This document shows positions 1-7,991 of a DNA stretch of 41,932 nucleotides, piece after piece. The stretch's first letter is position 1, and each line of letters starts with the position of its first letter. A program made the position numbers and the translations under genes. Origin of the DNA: Capnocytophaga sp. GTDB lineage: Bacteria; Bacteroidota; Bacteroidia; Flavobacteriales; Flavobacteriaceae. Under the pieces are notes generated by a model, which saw only the letters and a program-made list of their open reading frames with translations, had not been told where the DNA came from and ran no database searches. The stretch lies in assembly GCA_030530525.1 (NCBI GenBank), contig JAUMUT010000017.1, positions 1 through 41,932 of the forward strand. Reading direction: 5' to 3'.

Positions 1-97
1 TTTTTCGTAAAGATTTGATAATGTTGCTACTTTCTTATTTATCAAATACAACATCTGTTGCATTTTTGTCTAATAATTCATTATAAAATAATTGCAT
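1..97 (-). pseudogene. rsmE: 5' end of rsmE (16S rRNA m3U1498 methyltransferase), interrupted by an in-frame stop; runs off window
   Basis: Reading the minus strand from the ATG at 97-95 gives MQLFYNELLDKNATDVVFDK, then TAA at 37-35. The same frame continues as ESSNIIKSLRK up to the window edge. This follows the N-terminus of flavobacterial RsmE as I remember it (MQLFYN..., then a DKEES-H-I-KVLRKK-like stretch), with TAA exactly where a Glu codon (GAA) is expected. The conserved His after ES is also changed to Asn. RsmE methylates U1498 of 16S rRNA; its N-terminal PUA-like domain begins here. Only about 32 codons are visible, so I cannot tell whether the rest is intact. It follows surA and its terminator on the same strand. 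A sequencing error at one base would equally explain the stop. Confidence 0.6.
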
Positions 98-116
98 TTT
101 TTTCTTAAATAAAATA

Positions 117-153
117 AAAACTCATTGGCTTTATAGAAAAATCAATGAGTTTT
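117..153 (-). terminator. Rho-independent terminator after surA
   Basis: An 11-bp perfect stem (117-127 with 143-153, arms aaaactcattg and caatgagtttt) lies 16 bases beyond the surA stop. On the minus strand it is followed by a T-rich run (positions 120-113). Confidence 0.75.
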
Positions 154-168
154 ATTGTTAATTTATTT

Positions 169-1518
169 TTATTTTTTTAACCAATTGTTAGCAAATTTAC
201 AATCGCGATATTCTCCTTTTATAGAAATAAATGTCTTTTTAATAGCATCATCAATCCATTTTCGGATAACTTCTAACTGTTTGTCTTTCAATGTTAAATC
301 TTTTATTTTCGTATAATCTTTAATAAAATCTGCGGTATGTTCTGGTATTCTGTCCGTTACCCGATAAATTTTATACATTTTTCGTCCTGTTCTATCTTCA
401 TCCATAAACGGAGTAGAAACTTCATCTTCTTGAAGATTAGCCACTTGCGAATATAAAAGAGGTTCCATACGAGTAAGCTCAAATTTTGTAGAATAGGTTT
501 CAGGATTTATCAATTGCCCTCCGTCATCTTTGGTCTCTTTCTCATCTGAAAAATTCTTAGCTGCTTCTGCAAAAGTAAATTCTTTATCTATTATTTTTTG
601 GCGAATATCATTAATTTTTTGTTTGGCTTCTTCCAAAGCATCTGAGGGAATTTGTGGTACCATAAGTATATGACGCACAGATACTTCCTTCCCTCTAACC
701 TTCACCACTTGAATGATATGCCAACCAAAATCTGTCTTAAAAGGTTCTGAAATTTCCCCTTCTTGCAAACTGAAAGCCATATCTTTAAATTCTTTTGCAA
801 AACTTGATTTTCTACTGAAAGTCAGTTCCTTACCTCCTGTGCCTCGGTCGGCTGAATATAAAATAGCTTTTGTAGCAAAACTTGCTCCGTTATCTTCCAC
901 ATCTTTTTTAATATCTTTCAGCTGTGCAATTACCTTATCTATCTCTGTTTGAGGGGCTTTGGGTTCTATCACGATTTGAGCTATTTCCAATTCTGTACCA
1001 ATAGAAGGGAGTTCATCTTTTGGTATTTTATTAAAAAATTGTCGTGTTTCTTCTGGGGTAACTTCCACGCCTTCCACCACTTTTGCCTTCATTCTGGCAC
1101 TGAGTTGGTTTTGTTTTAATATTTCATAAAACTCATCACGAAAAGACTGCTCGTCATCTTTACGATAGAGTTCTACCACCTTTTTAATATCGCCTATTTG
1201 CTCTACCAAATAATCAATTTTTCTATTGACTTCATCGCGAAGTTCTTCTTCTGATACAGAAATACTATCTTGAATAGCTTGGCTTACATATAGTTTATCT
1301 TCCATTAATTTCCCTAACAGCTGACAACGCGTAACATCCTTTATATCAGCTCCTTGTGATTTTAATTCAATGAAAGCTCTATCAATATCTGTTTCCAAGA
1401 TAAGATAATCTCCTACCACTGCAGCCACTCCATCAATTTTTTTCTTTTCTGATTGTGCTACAATGGAACAACTAATAGTAAATAGTAAAAAACTAAAAAA
1501 AATGTTAATTTTACTCAT
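169..1518 (-). CDS. surA: SurA-like periplasmic peptidyl-prolyl cis-trans isomerase / chaperone
   Basis: Periplasmic chaperone of the parvulin (PpiC/SurA) type that helps outer-membrane proteins fold. The sequence shows a Sec signal peptide (MSKINIFFSFLLFTISCSIVAQ), an N-terminal SurA-like helical segment with the typical GVAAVVGDYLILETDID opening, and then two rotamase domains at roughly residues 170-270 and 275-390; the second has the RHILM motif. I chose the ATG at 1518 rather than the longer in-frame start at 1548, because the signal peptide begins there. The 1518 start overlaps the end of the upstream gene by 8 bases, which indicates translational coupling. The upstream gene is a second, lipid-anchored isomerase-like protein, so the two form an envelope-folding operon. 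Length (about 450 residues) is normal for the family. Confidence 0.92.
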   Translation of the reverse strand: MSKINIFFSFLLFTISCSIVAQSEKKKIDGVAAVVGDYLILETDIDRAFIELKSQGADIKDVTRCQLLGKLMEDKLYVSQAIQDSISVSEEELRDEVNRKIDYLVEQIGDIKKVVELYRKDDEQSFRDEFYEILKQNQLSARMKAKVVEGVEVTPEETRQFFNKIPKDELPSIGTELEIAQIVIEPKAPQTEIDKVIAQLKDIKKDVEDNGASFATKAILYSADRGTGGKELTFSRKSSFAKEFKDMAFSLQEGEISEPFKTDFGWHIIQVVKVRGKEVSVRHILMVPQIPSDALEEAKQKINDIRQKIIDKEFTFAEAAKNFSDEKETKDDGGQLINPETYSTKFELTRMEPLLYSQVANLQEDEVSTPFMDEDRTGRKMYKIYRVTDRIPEHTADFIKDYTKIKDLTLKDKQLEVIRKWIDDAIKKTFISIKGEYRDCKFANNWLKK

Positions 1519-2368
1519 ATATTTCAAATTGTTTTTTCTTAATTGCATTATTAATAATATCTTTTTCTAAATCATTAATATAATTATTTCTACGTCTGTT
1601 CAAAATAATTTGATTTAGTGTAGGAGTAACATATTCTAAGGGAGCAAATTCATTAACATCAAGAAAATCAATGACTTTCACTAAATAAATCCCCGTAGAA
1701 TCTTTTTGTTCTATAAATTGATTAGTTATTTTTTTATCTAATTTTCCTTTTAAAAAAGGTAGTTTTTCATACACATCTGCCGTTTTTACCCAAATGGTAT
1801 CATTAAAAAAAGCTGATACAAAATGAGTCGAATTATTTTCTAATTCCTGTTTATCTTCTGGTGAAAATTTCTTAAAATATTCAATAATTTTTTTATTTTT
1901 TACTTCCTTATCATTTAACTGAATATAACGAAATTTTAATAAACTTTCGTTTAATTTAAAAATATTTTTATTTTCATCATAAAATAATTTTTTTTCTACT
2001 TGATAAATAGACGTATCAATTTGCTCTGCTACCAGCATTTCCAAATAGGATTGTGTATATAAATCTCGTTCATATTCTGCTACTAATTCTTTAAATTCTT
2101 CCTTTTTTTCTTCGGGCAAATTTTCTTCTGCGCGTTGCATCAATAATTTTTTCAAAGCCCAATTATTAACAAAAGTAGTAGCAATGGTAAGACTATCTTC
2201 CAAAGAATAATCTTTTGGTAATATCTTTTCTATATCCGTTTTATATAAATAATCATCATCAATTCTCGCAATTGCATCTGTATTTTTTTCTTTATTTTTT
2301 AAAAAATTACAAGAAAAAAAACTAAAACAAATCAAAAAGACAATACTATATTTTATATTTATTTTCAT
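1511..2368 (-). CDS. SurA/PpiC-like lipoprotein, partner of the downstream SurA
   Basis: A 285-residue predicted lipoprotein: the N-terminus MKINIKYSIVFLICFSFFSC ends in a lipobox with Cys20. The mature part opens with KNTDAIARIDDDYLYKTDIEKILP, the same layout as the N-terminal segment of SurA, and is rich in charged helices. I see no convincing complete rotamase domain. It is therefore probably a chaperone-like relative rather than an active isomerase. Flavobacterial genomes, as I recall them, often place such a protein directly before SurA. The 8-base overlap with surA supports joint translation. Annotation as 'peptidyl-prolyl cis-trans isomerase' would be by relationship only. Confidence 0.75.
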   Translation of the reverse strand: MKINIKYSIVFLICFSFFSCNFLKNKEKNTDAIARIDDDYLYKTDIEKILPKDYSLEDSLTIATTFVNNWALKKLLMQRAEENLPEEKKEEFKELVAEYERDLYTQSYLEMLVAEQIDTSIYQVEKKLFYDENKNIFKLNESLLKFRYIQLNDKEVKNKKIIEYFKKFSPEDKQELENNSTHFVSAFFNDTIWVKTADVYEKLPFLKGKLDKKITNQFIEQKDSTGIYLVKVIDFLDVNEFAPLEYVTPTLNQIILNRRRNNYINDLEKDIINNAIKKKQFEIYE

Positions 2369-2454
2369 ATAAATTTATTAGCTAAAAAAACATTGCAATT
2401 TACATCTTTTTTATAAAATAAACTAATAAATTAATTTATATTTAACTTTTTAAC

Positions 2455-2970
2455 TTATTCGTGATGAAAATCAGTATCTTGGAAATATTTTTCATTTAAT
2501 TCTACAATATTATTCTTCACCCAAACATTTAGAAACGTAACAGGTTGATACAGAATAGATTGAGAGATAGTCTCTTCTGGTAAAATTTGCAAAGCTCCTT
2601 TGCTTAAATACAACAAACTTGTACCTGTTATAACAGACCATTTTAGCAGGCCAAAAACAGCTCCTAATACTCTATTGAGCAAGCCTAATTCTACTTTTTC
2701 TAATATTTTAGTAGCTATTTTTGCTGTTATACCTACTAAAATTATAATTATAAAAAAAGTAAGAACAAAAGCTAATATTTGGATTGCTTTTTCACTAAAA
2801 TGAAATGTATCTTTCAGAAAATCAGACATATAAAAAGAAAAATGAATAGCACCAAAAACACCTAAAACTACGGATATTAAGGAAGCTAACTCCCAAATAA
2901 CTCCTTTCAAAAATCCTCTTATGAGCCCGATACCTAAAATAACACTCAGTATAATATCTAAATTATTCAT
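2455..2970 (-). CDS. CvpA family membrane protein
   Basis: A 171-residue inner-membrane protein with about four transmembrane segments. It opens with NNLDIILSVILGIGLIRGFLKG, followed by the W-E-hydrophobic stretch typical of CvpA (colicin V production) proteins. In other bacteria CvpA is linked to envelope stress and colicin V secretion; its molecular role is unsettled. The gene ends 86 bases before the SurA-like lipoprotein gene on the same strand and may be cotranscribed with it. The DUF2795 gene upstream is separated by a terminator, and I could not find a convincing -7 element of its own. Confidence 0.85.
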   Translation of the reverse strand: MNNLDIILSVILGIGLIRGFLKGVIWELASLISVVLGVFGAIHFSFYMSDFLKDTFHFSEKAIQILAFVLTFFIIIILVGITAKIATKILEKVELGLLNRVLGAVFGLLKWSVITGTSLLYLSKGALQILPEETISQSILYQPVTFLNVWVKNNIVELNEKYFQDTDFHHE

Positions 2971-2983
2971 AAATTATCAAAAA

Positions 2984-3008
2984 AAGAGATGACTTTTTGC
3001 CATCTCTT
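2984..3008 (-). terminator. Hairpin terminator after the DUF2795 gene
   Basis: An 8-bp stem (2984-2991 aagagatg with 3001-3008 catctctt) with a 9-base loop. It is followed on the minus strand by a run of T (A's at 2979-2985 on the plus strand). It lies just after the stop at 3017 and just before the cvpA start. Confidence 0.65.
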
Positions 3009-3016
3009 GGTTTTTA

Positions 3017-3238
3017 TTAATATTCTTCTTCATTCCAAAGATAATCTTCTTCTGAAGGATAGTCTGGCCAAATTTCTTCAATAGATTCATAAATCTCTCC
3101 TTCATCTTCCAATGCTTCAAGATTTTCAACGACTTCCATTGGAGCTCCTGTACGAAGTGCATAATCAATTATTTCTTCTTTTGTAGCAGGCCAAGGCGCA
3201 TCACTTAGATAAGATGCTAATTCTAATGTCCAATACAT
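3017..3238 (-). CDS. DUF2795 domain-containing protein
   Basis: A 73-residue acidic protein that starts MYWTLELASYLSDAPWPATK and continues with EEIIDYALRTGAP, the compact helical DUF2795 fold. This is a small conserved bacterial family without an established function. The C-terminus is strongly acidic and aromatic (DYPSEEDYLWNEEEY). A -7 element TAATTTTG at 3265-3258 stands about 20 bases before the start, and a hairpin follows the stop, so this is a single-gene transcript. An overlapping reading frame at 2977-3168 encodes a less plausible peptide and is a shadow. Confidence 0.85.
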   Translation of the reverse strand: MYWTLELASYLSDAPWPATKEEIIDYALRTGAPMEVVENLEALEDEGEIYESIEEIWPDYPSEEDYLWNEEEY

Positions 3239-3257
3239 AATACTTAATTTTATTTTG

Positions 3258-3265
3258 CAAAATTA
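3258..3265 (-). promoter_or_regulatory. -7 promoter element of the DUF2795 gene
   Basis: TAATTTTG on the minus strand, matching the Bacteroidota -7 consensus TAnnTTTG, 20 bases before the start codon. Confidence 0.5.
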
Positions 3266-3291
3266 TTTATAAAAAATATATATTTTAACTT

Positions 3292-4332
3292 TTATTTTAT
3301 ATTATTTTCTTGTAACCAACGTATATATTGGTCTCTATTTTTTAAATGTTGCTGATAAGTTTTAGCAAAAATATGATAACCAGGTCTTTCATTATCTGCA
3401 ACAAAGAAATAAAATTCGTGTTTTTCAGGATTTAGCACTGCTTCAATGGAAGAAATATCAGGCATTGTAATGGGACCCGGTGGCAATCCTAAATATTTAT
3501 ACGTATTATAAGGCGAATCTATTTCTAAATGTTTGTATAACACCCTTTTAATAATAGTATCATATTTTTCTGTTTGTTCTTTTACACTATAAATAGCAGT
3601 TGGATCGGCTTGTAGTAACTGATTGCTATTCAATCTGTTAAGATAAACTCCTGCTACTCGTGGGCGTTCATCTACTTTGGTGGTTTCTTTTTGAACAATA
3701 GAAGCTAAAACCATTACTTGTTCAGGTGTAAGCCCCAATTCTTTGGCTTGGTCTCTTCGTTTTTCATTCCAAAATTTATGATACTCTTTTGCCATTTTCC
3801 GAGAAAACTGCTCAGGAGAAATATTCCAATAAACTTCATAAGTATTTGGTATAAAAAGACTTATCGCATTTTTTATATCCGTTTCGTTATCTGCTAAAAA
3901 TTTTTCATTAGTAAAAGCCTTTAATAAAGATGCGCTATCCGCCTCTATTTGGGTAGCTATTCTTCCTGCTAAATTCTCCAATCGTTCTTGGTTATTAAAA
4001 GAAACTTTTACGGGTTCATTTTTTGAGCGTAATACATTGATTATCTCAAAGTTAGACATTCCTTTATGTAAAATATAACGTCCTGATTTTACATTATACA
4101 CATATTTTTTTTGCTTTGCTACTTCTAAAAAAGATGCATCATTTTTTAAGAAAGGACGTAATTGTTTATAAACCTCTTCAAAAGAACTACCTGTATGGAT
4201 AAAAATTTCTTCCGTTGGATTAGAAAAATCTGTATTGGGTTTAAACATTATTTTATAAAATTGATAACCAAAAAAAGCTATAAATAATGCTCCAATTACC
4301 AGAAAAAAAGCCAAAAGTTTCTTTATATTCAT
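3292..4332 (-). CDS. mltG: Endolytic murein transglycosylase MltG
   Basis: MltG (YceG family) cuts nascent peptidoglycan glycan strands inside the chain at the inner membrane and is thought to set glycan length. The sequence shows one N-terminal membrane anchor (residues 5-25), a LysM-like region around residues 40-100, and the catalytic YceG domain. The catalytic Glu lies in SIVQKET (Glu216), followed by DERPRVAGVYLNRL and the family motif LLQADPTAIYS. The later SPYNTY...LGLPPGPITMP block is also characteristic. Length 346 is normal. A -7 element TATATTTG at 4392-4385 lies about 50 bases before the start. Confidence 0.95.
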   Translation of the reverse strand: MNIKKLLAFFLVIGALFIAFFGYQFYKIMFKPNTDFSNPTEEIFIHTGSSFEEVYKQLRPFLKNDASFLEVAKQKKYVYNVKSGRYILHKGMSNFEIINVLRSKNEPVKVSFNNQERLENLAGRIATQIEADSASLLKAFTNEKFLADNETDIKNAISLFIPNTYEVYWNISPEQFSRKMAKEYHKFWNEKRRDQAKELGLTPEQVMVLASIVQKETTKVDERPRVAGVYLNRLNSNQLLQADPTAIYSVKEQTEKYDTIIKRVLYKHLEIDSPYNTYKYLGLPPGPITMPDISSIEAVLNPEKHEFYFFVADNERPGYHIFAKTYQQHLKNRDQYIRWLQENNIK

Positions 4333-4384
4333 ACTATTCTACTGAAATACAAGTTCTTAGTTTTTATATTAGTTTTTTAGACGG

Positions 4385-4392
4385 CAAATATA
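4385..4392 (-). promoter_or_regulatory. -7 promoter element of mltG
   Basis: TATATTTG on the minus strand, matching TAnnTTTG; no clear TTTG box 20 bases upstream. Confidence 0.45.
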
Positions 4393-4441
4393 CTATTTTT
4401 TTTGTTATCTGAATATATTTTTATTATTTTATTAAGTTTCT

Positions 4442-5644
4442 TTATTTATATTCTTTTATTTTCAATATTTTATTTATCCAAACTACAACAGGAATAAAAA
4501 ATAAAAAACTACAAATAGCTAATAAATTGTAATAATTTTCTATTAAAATCCATTTTTTCCAAACACACAATCCTTTATAAGTTATCAAAGTTTCAGTAGC
4601 AATGAAAGCTGTCATATAAAGGGAAATTGTCCAATTTGGAAATTCTATTTGCAATTGTTTAACTAAAAAATATAATACTCCAAAAGTTATCACTCCTAAA
4701 AAAGTAAAATGCAAATAACTTATAACCATATCTTTATTGTTAAAAATTATATGAACTACACTCGGAAATGATGTTAAAAAAATTAATATTGTTTTTATAA
4801 TTAAAAAAATAACAAAAATATTCAATAAATGATTTTTTTTGTATTCTTTTTTATATATCCAACTGATTTTCAATATACTTATAAGTAATAATACAGCACT
4901 TATACCTCCTATTATATACAAAAATGTTTGATGGAATAATCCTGTCCAAGAAAGGCAAACTGTCCCAAAAGTACCTATTACAAAAAAATAAAAATATCTT
5001 TTAAGTCTTTCTTTTAATGCTGGAATTTGTTGTTCCATTTCTTGAACTAAAAGCCCGATAAGCACTGCCATAAACCAGCCATTATATTGAAAATGTAAGA
5101 AAAAATAAATAGCACTATTATACCATTCGCTAAATCTATCTAATTTTAATTTAACAAGAATAACAGGCATAGCCCATATTCCTATGCTTGAAATAATTAA
5201 AAACCATATCGCAGAATGGATAAAACGAATAGAAATACTTTTTTTATCACCCAATTTTGTAGTATTTTTATTTTTTTTGGTATTTTTTAGGAAGAAAAAG
5301 GAAAATATATAAGAAGAAATTATAAAAAAAGAAGAAAATATGATAGAAAACACTCCATATCCTTGTATTGGAAAGGTAAAAAGCATTCCAAAAATAGAAA
5401 TTTGTGTAAAAATAAATATTTTATGAAATGTTTTTTTATGCTTTTCTTCTAAAAATATATTGGCAATTAAAGAAGTTAAAATAATATATACCCAACCTAA
5501 AAGAGCCATATGAGAATGAGTATGAACCACATAACGATACTCAAAACCAAAATGGAATACATAAGCAAATCGTAATATAACTCCAAGAAAAATGGTTATT
5601 AAAAAATAAATAAATGCCCAATATATATATTTCCTTGTATCCAT
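4442..5644 (-). CDS. Polytopic membrane protein resembling heme-copper oxidase subunit I
   Basis: A 400-residue protein with about 11-12 hydrophobic segments and no signal peptide. His residues sit at helix positions that resemble cytochrome oxidase / nitric oxide reductase subunit I: HTHSHMALLGW (His41, 43, 45) in the second helix, LHFQYNGWF (His184) in the middle and YLHFTFLGV (His312) later. In that superfamily such residues bind hemes. I do not see the paired-His copper site, so redox catalysis is uncertain; a heme-binding or sensor role is possible. No subunit II or cytochrome c gene is adjacent. The ATG directly follows the T-run of the cysN terminator, leaving almost no leader. Codon use is like its neighbours. 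Confidence 0.6.
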   Translation of the reverse strand: MDTRKYIYWAFIYFLITIFLGVILRFAYVFHFGFEYRYVVHTHSHMALLGWVYIILTSLIANIFLEEKHKKTFHKIFIFTQISIFGMLFTFPIQGYGVFSIIFSSFFIISSYIFSFFFLKNTKKNKNTTKLGDKKSISIRFIHSAIWFLIISSIGIWAMPVILVKLKLDRFSEWYNSAIYFFLHFQYNGWFMAVLIGLLVQEMEQQIPALKERLKRYFYFFVIGTFGTVCLSWTGLFHQTFLYIIGGISAVLLLISILKISWIYKKEYKKNHLLNIFVIFLIIKTILIFLTSFPSVVHIIFNNKDMVISYLHFTFLGVITFGVLYFLVKQLQIEFPNWTISLYMTAFIATETLITYKGLCVWKKWILIENYYNLLAICSFLFFIPVVVWINKILKIKEYK

Positions 5645-5654
5645 AAAAAAGAAA

Positions 5655-5690
5655 AAGCCAATTATAATATATAAAATATACCATTGGCTT
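5655..5690 (-). terminator. Hairpin terminator after cysN
   Basis: An 8-bp stem (5655-5662 aagccaat with 5683-5690 attggctt). On the minus strand the stem is followed by TTTTTCTTTTTT. The next start codon (5644) begins immediately after this T-run. Confidence 0.6.
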
Positions 5691-5726
5691 AATTTTGTTA
5701 AAATATTTAATTAATAAATAAATATG

Positions 5727-6965
5727 TTACACAAACAAAACAGCTCCTACTGTTACATAGCTTGTTTCATCTATCAAAATAGCTCCTCCATTGGCACGAA
5801 GTGATTGATAGCTGTCATATGCTAAGGGAGACGCTGTTTTTAACTGAACTTTAACTACTTCATTAAGCCCAGCTTGTTGTATATTAGTTTGTTTTTCCAA
5901 AGTATTCACATCAAGGCGGTATTCAATAGCTTTTATCATTGCAGGGACTAACTTACTATTGTGCTGCAAAAGGTAACGATTACGAACAGCCATTGGTTTT
6001 TCATCCATCCAACAGACTAAGGCTTCCATTTCTTGACTGATTTTCAAAGAATTATCTTCTCCTACGAGGATATCTCCTCTACTTATATCAATATCTTCTT
6101 CTAAGTGCAAAACTACACTTTGTGGAGAAATTGCTTTTTCTACTTCTTCATTATTTACTTCTATTTTAGAAATTGTAGCCGAAATACCTGAGGGATAAGC
6201 CTTTACAATATCTCCTTTGGTAAATACTCCACTTTCTATTTGCCCTGCGTACCCGCGATAATCGTGTAAATTTTCAGATTGAGGACGAAGCACCAATTGT
6301 ACAGGAAATCTTTTATAGTCTTTATCATTTTTCTGTATTTCTATGGTTTCCAATAAGTTAAGCAACGTACTTCCGTTATACCACGTTATTTTTTCAGAAC
6401 TATCAACGATATTATCTCCATTCAAGGCACTTATAGGAATAAAAATAACATTTTTAATTCCTAATGTATCTGCAACTTTTTGATAATCAGCAACTATTTC
6501 CTCATATCTTTCTTTACTATACCCCACTAAATCCATCTTATTGATAGCAACAACCACATACGGAATATTAAGCAAAGATGCAATAATAGAATGCCGTTTG
6601 GTTTGTTCAATCACGCCATTACGAGCATCTATAAGAATAATTATCAAATCTGAATTGGAAGCTCCTGTTACCATATTGCGAGTATATTGAATATGTCCAG
6701 GCGCATCTGCAATTATAAATTTTCGTTTAGGAGTAGAAAAATATTTATATGCTACATCAATCGTTATTCCTTGTTCGCGTTCTGCCCGAAGCCCATCGGT
6801 AAGCAAAGCCAAATCTACACTACCATCTTCTCTGTTTTTGGAACTTCTTTCTAAGGCTTCCATTTGGTCTATAAGAATATTTTTACTATCGTATAAAAGT
6901 CTCCCAATTAAGGTACTTTTACCATCATCAACACTTCCTGCGGTTAAAAATCTTAGTATATCCAT
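5727..6965 (-). CDS. cysN: Sulfate adenylyltransferase subunit 1 (CysN-type GTPase)
   Basis: CysN is the GTPase subunit that drives ATP sulfurylase, making adenosine 5'-phosphosulfate from sulfate and ATP together with CysD. Visible G motifs (numbered from the ATG at 6965) are GSVDDGKST (10-18), DAPGH (87-91) and NKMD (142-145). Elongation-factor-like beta-barrel domains follow (RPQSENLHDYRGYAGQIESG and onward). The longer frame that starts with TTG at 6986 is unlikely, because that TTG is part of the -7 element TATCTTTG at 6991-6984; the ATG at 6965 gives 412 residues. No cysD lies on either side and terminators flank the gene, so it appears to be transcribed alone. An APS-kinase fusion domain is absent. 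Confidence 0.88.
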   Translation of the reverse strand: MDILRFLTAGSVDDGKSTLIGRLLYDSKNILIDQMEALERSSKNREDGSVDLALLTDGLRAEREQGITIDVAYKYFSTPKRKFIIADAPGHIQYTRNMVTGASNSDLIIILIDARNGVIEQTKRHSIIASLLNIPYVVVAINKMDLVGYSKERYEEIVADYQKVADTLGIKNVIFIPISALNGDNIVDSSEKITWYNGSTLLNLLETIEIQKNDKDYKRFPVQLVLRPQSENLHDYRGYAGQIESGVFTKGDIVKAYPSGISATISKIEVNNEEVEKAISPQSVVLHLEEDIDISRGDILVGEDNSLKISQEMEALVCWMDEKPMAVRNRYLLQHNSKLVPAMIKAIEYRLDVNTLEKQTNIQQAGLNEVVKVQLKTASPLAYDSYQSLRANGGAILIDETSYVTVGAVLFV

Positions 6966-6983
6966 TTTTTCTGAATTTCTGTG

Positions 6984-6991
6984 CAAAGATA
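6984..6991 (-). promoter_or_regulatory. -7 promoter element of cysN
   Basis: TATCTTTG on the minus strand, 18 bases before the ATG at 6965. It decides against the TTG start at 6986, which would lie inside the promoter. Confidence 0.55.
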
Positions 6992-7023
6992 CACTTTTTT
7001 TATTACAAAAAAGAAAATAACTA

Positions 7024-7054
7024 AAAAAAGCTACCTTACCAAAGATAGCTTTTT
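7024..7054 (-). terminator. Hairpin terminator after the CCC-motif gene
   Basis: Arms aaaaaagcta and tagcttttt pair around an interrupted inner stem (ctt with aag). A T-run follows on the minus strand. It lies 17 bases past the stop at 7071 and before the cysN promoter. Confidence 0.6.
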
Positions 7055-7070
7055 ATAATTTTAACTTTTT

Positions 7071-7403
7071 TTATTGCCCAGACCATTCTCTTATAGCTCT
7101 TTGCAATTCTTCTGGGTTGCTAAGCGTTTCCATACCAAATGTTTGAACAAGGAATATAAAATATGCTATATATATGATATTCAACACTATACCAATGATA
7201 GCCATTACATATCCTGCTTGCAGATTTCCGTATCCTAAGTAAGATTCAGGAGAAATTCTGTAAATAGCTTTTGCTTTTTTTGTTAAAACAATAGCTATAA
7301 TAGCACAAATGAGCCCTACTACACCATAACAACAACAAGTTACGATAGAAGCAATCCCTAAGACTAATACTGCCGTACTATGAGGCAAAACTTGTTTTTC
7401 CAT
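7071..7403 (-). CDS. CCC-motif membrane protein
   Basis: A 110-residue protein with three hydrophobic segments. It contains IVTCCCYGVVGL (three consecutive Cys, residues 23-25) and a second half AGYVMAIIGIVLNIIYIAYF. This is the small flavobacterial 'CCC motif membrane protein' family, related in layout to DUF4190; no function is known to me. It starts 6 bases after the stop of the DUF2752 gene and is almost certainly cotranscribed with it from the promoter at 7735-7704. The shared Cys-rich character of both proteins is notable, since the neighbour also has a CxxC motif. Confidence 0.82.
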   Translation of the reverse strand: MEKQVLPHSTAVLVLGIASIVTCCCYGVVGLICAIIAIVLTKKAKAIYRISPESYLGYGNLQAGYVMAIIGIVLNIIYIAYFIFLVQTFGMETLSNPEELQRAIREWSGQ

Positions 7404-7409
7404 AATTAA

Positions 7410-7688
7410 TTATCTATAAAATTGTTTATAAAAATATGATACAATTATTGTTATTCCTGTAAAAATACTAAGTATTATCAAAATTTTATGATATTTCCTT
7501 TTTTTATCTATAAAATTTATAAAAATTATTATTAATAAAAGAATAAGCGGATAAATAGCAGGATACATATAAAATGCCTCTACAAATTTTCCTTGTAAAA
7601 GCAAAGCTATTGACCGCTGAATACCACACCCCATACACTCTACACCAAAAAGAGCTTTGTTGGAACAAGGTAGCATATAATCTTCCAT
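7410..7688 (-). CDS. DUF2752 domain-containing membrane protein
   Basis: A 92-residue protein with two transmembrane segments and the DUF2752 signature: a Cys near the N-terminus (LPCSN) and CMGCGIQRSI, followed by the GKFVEAFYMYPAI stretch. The family is common in bacteria and uncharacterised. It is the first gene of a two-gene operon with the CCC-motif protein. A full promoter is present: TTTG at 7735-7732, a 20-base spacer and TAAATTTG at 7711-7704, placing transcription start about 10 bases before the ATG. Confidence 0.88.
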   Translation of the reverse strand: MEDYMLPCSNKALFGVECMGCGIQRSIALLLQGKFVEAFYMYPAIYPLILLLIIIFINFIDKKRKYHKILIILSIFTGITIIVSYFYKQFYR

Positions 7689-7703
7689 TGGTTAATTTTT
7701 ATG

Positions 7704-7735
7704 CAAATTTAATCTTTTTTTCTATAAATTACAAA
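7704..7735 (-). promoter_or_regulatory. Bacteroidota-type promoter of the DUF2752/CCC operon
   Basis: Minus strand: TTTG (7735-7732), 20-base spacer, TAAATTTG (7711-7704). Both boxes and the spacing match the group's primary-sigma consensus. Confidence 0.7.
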
Positions 7736-7991
7736 TTTTTATGAATTTTATTTAATTTTTTTTCAATAGAATAAAAAAGTAGTTTATAACTCATAGATAA
7801 CGTTTTTTTAGTCTTTTGGATAAATTTTCTATTCTTATAAGCTAAAAAAAGGAATTTTAAGTACAAATATTAATCTAAAACTACAAAGAATAACTAAATT
7901 TAATAAAAAAAGAATAAAAAAGGGTTCTATATGAGCAAAATAGAGTGTAATTTATTATAAAACTCTTTTGAAAAGTTATATTTTATACAAA
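7736..7991. other. Intergenic AT-rich stretch without recognised features
   Basis: The 373-base gap 7689-8061 contains the DUF2752 promoter at one end and the TonB-receptor terminator at the other. The remainder is AT-rich with stops in all frames. I see no RNA gene, repeat or conserved short frame in it. Confidence 0.5.

Noticed and set aside
2977-3168. 63-residue minus-strand ORF overlapping DUF2795
   Set aside because: It is out of frame with the better-supported DUF2795 gene at 3017-3238, Lys-rich, and runs through the terminator hairpin.
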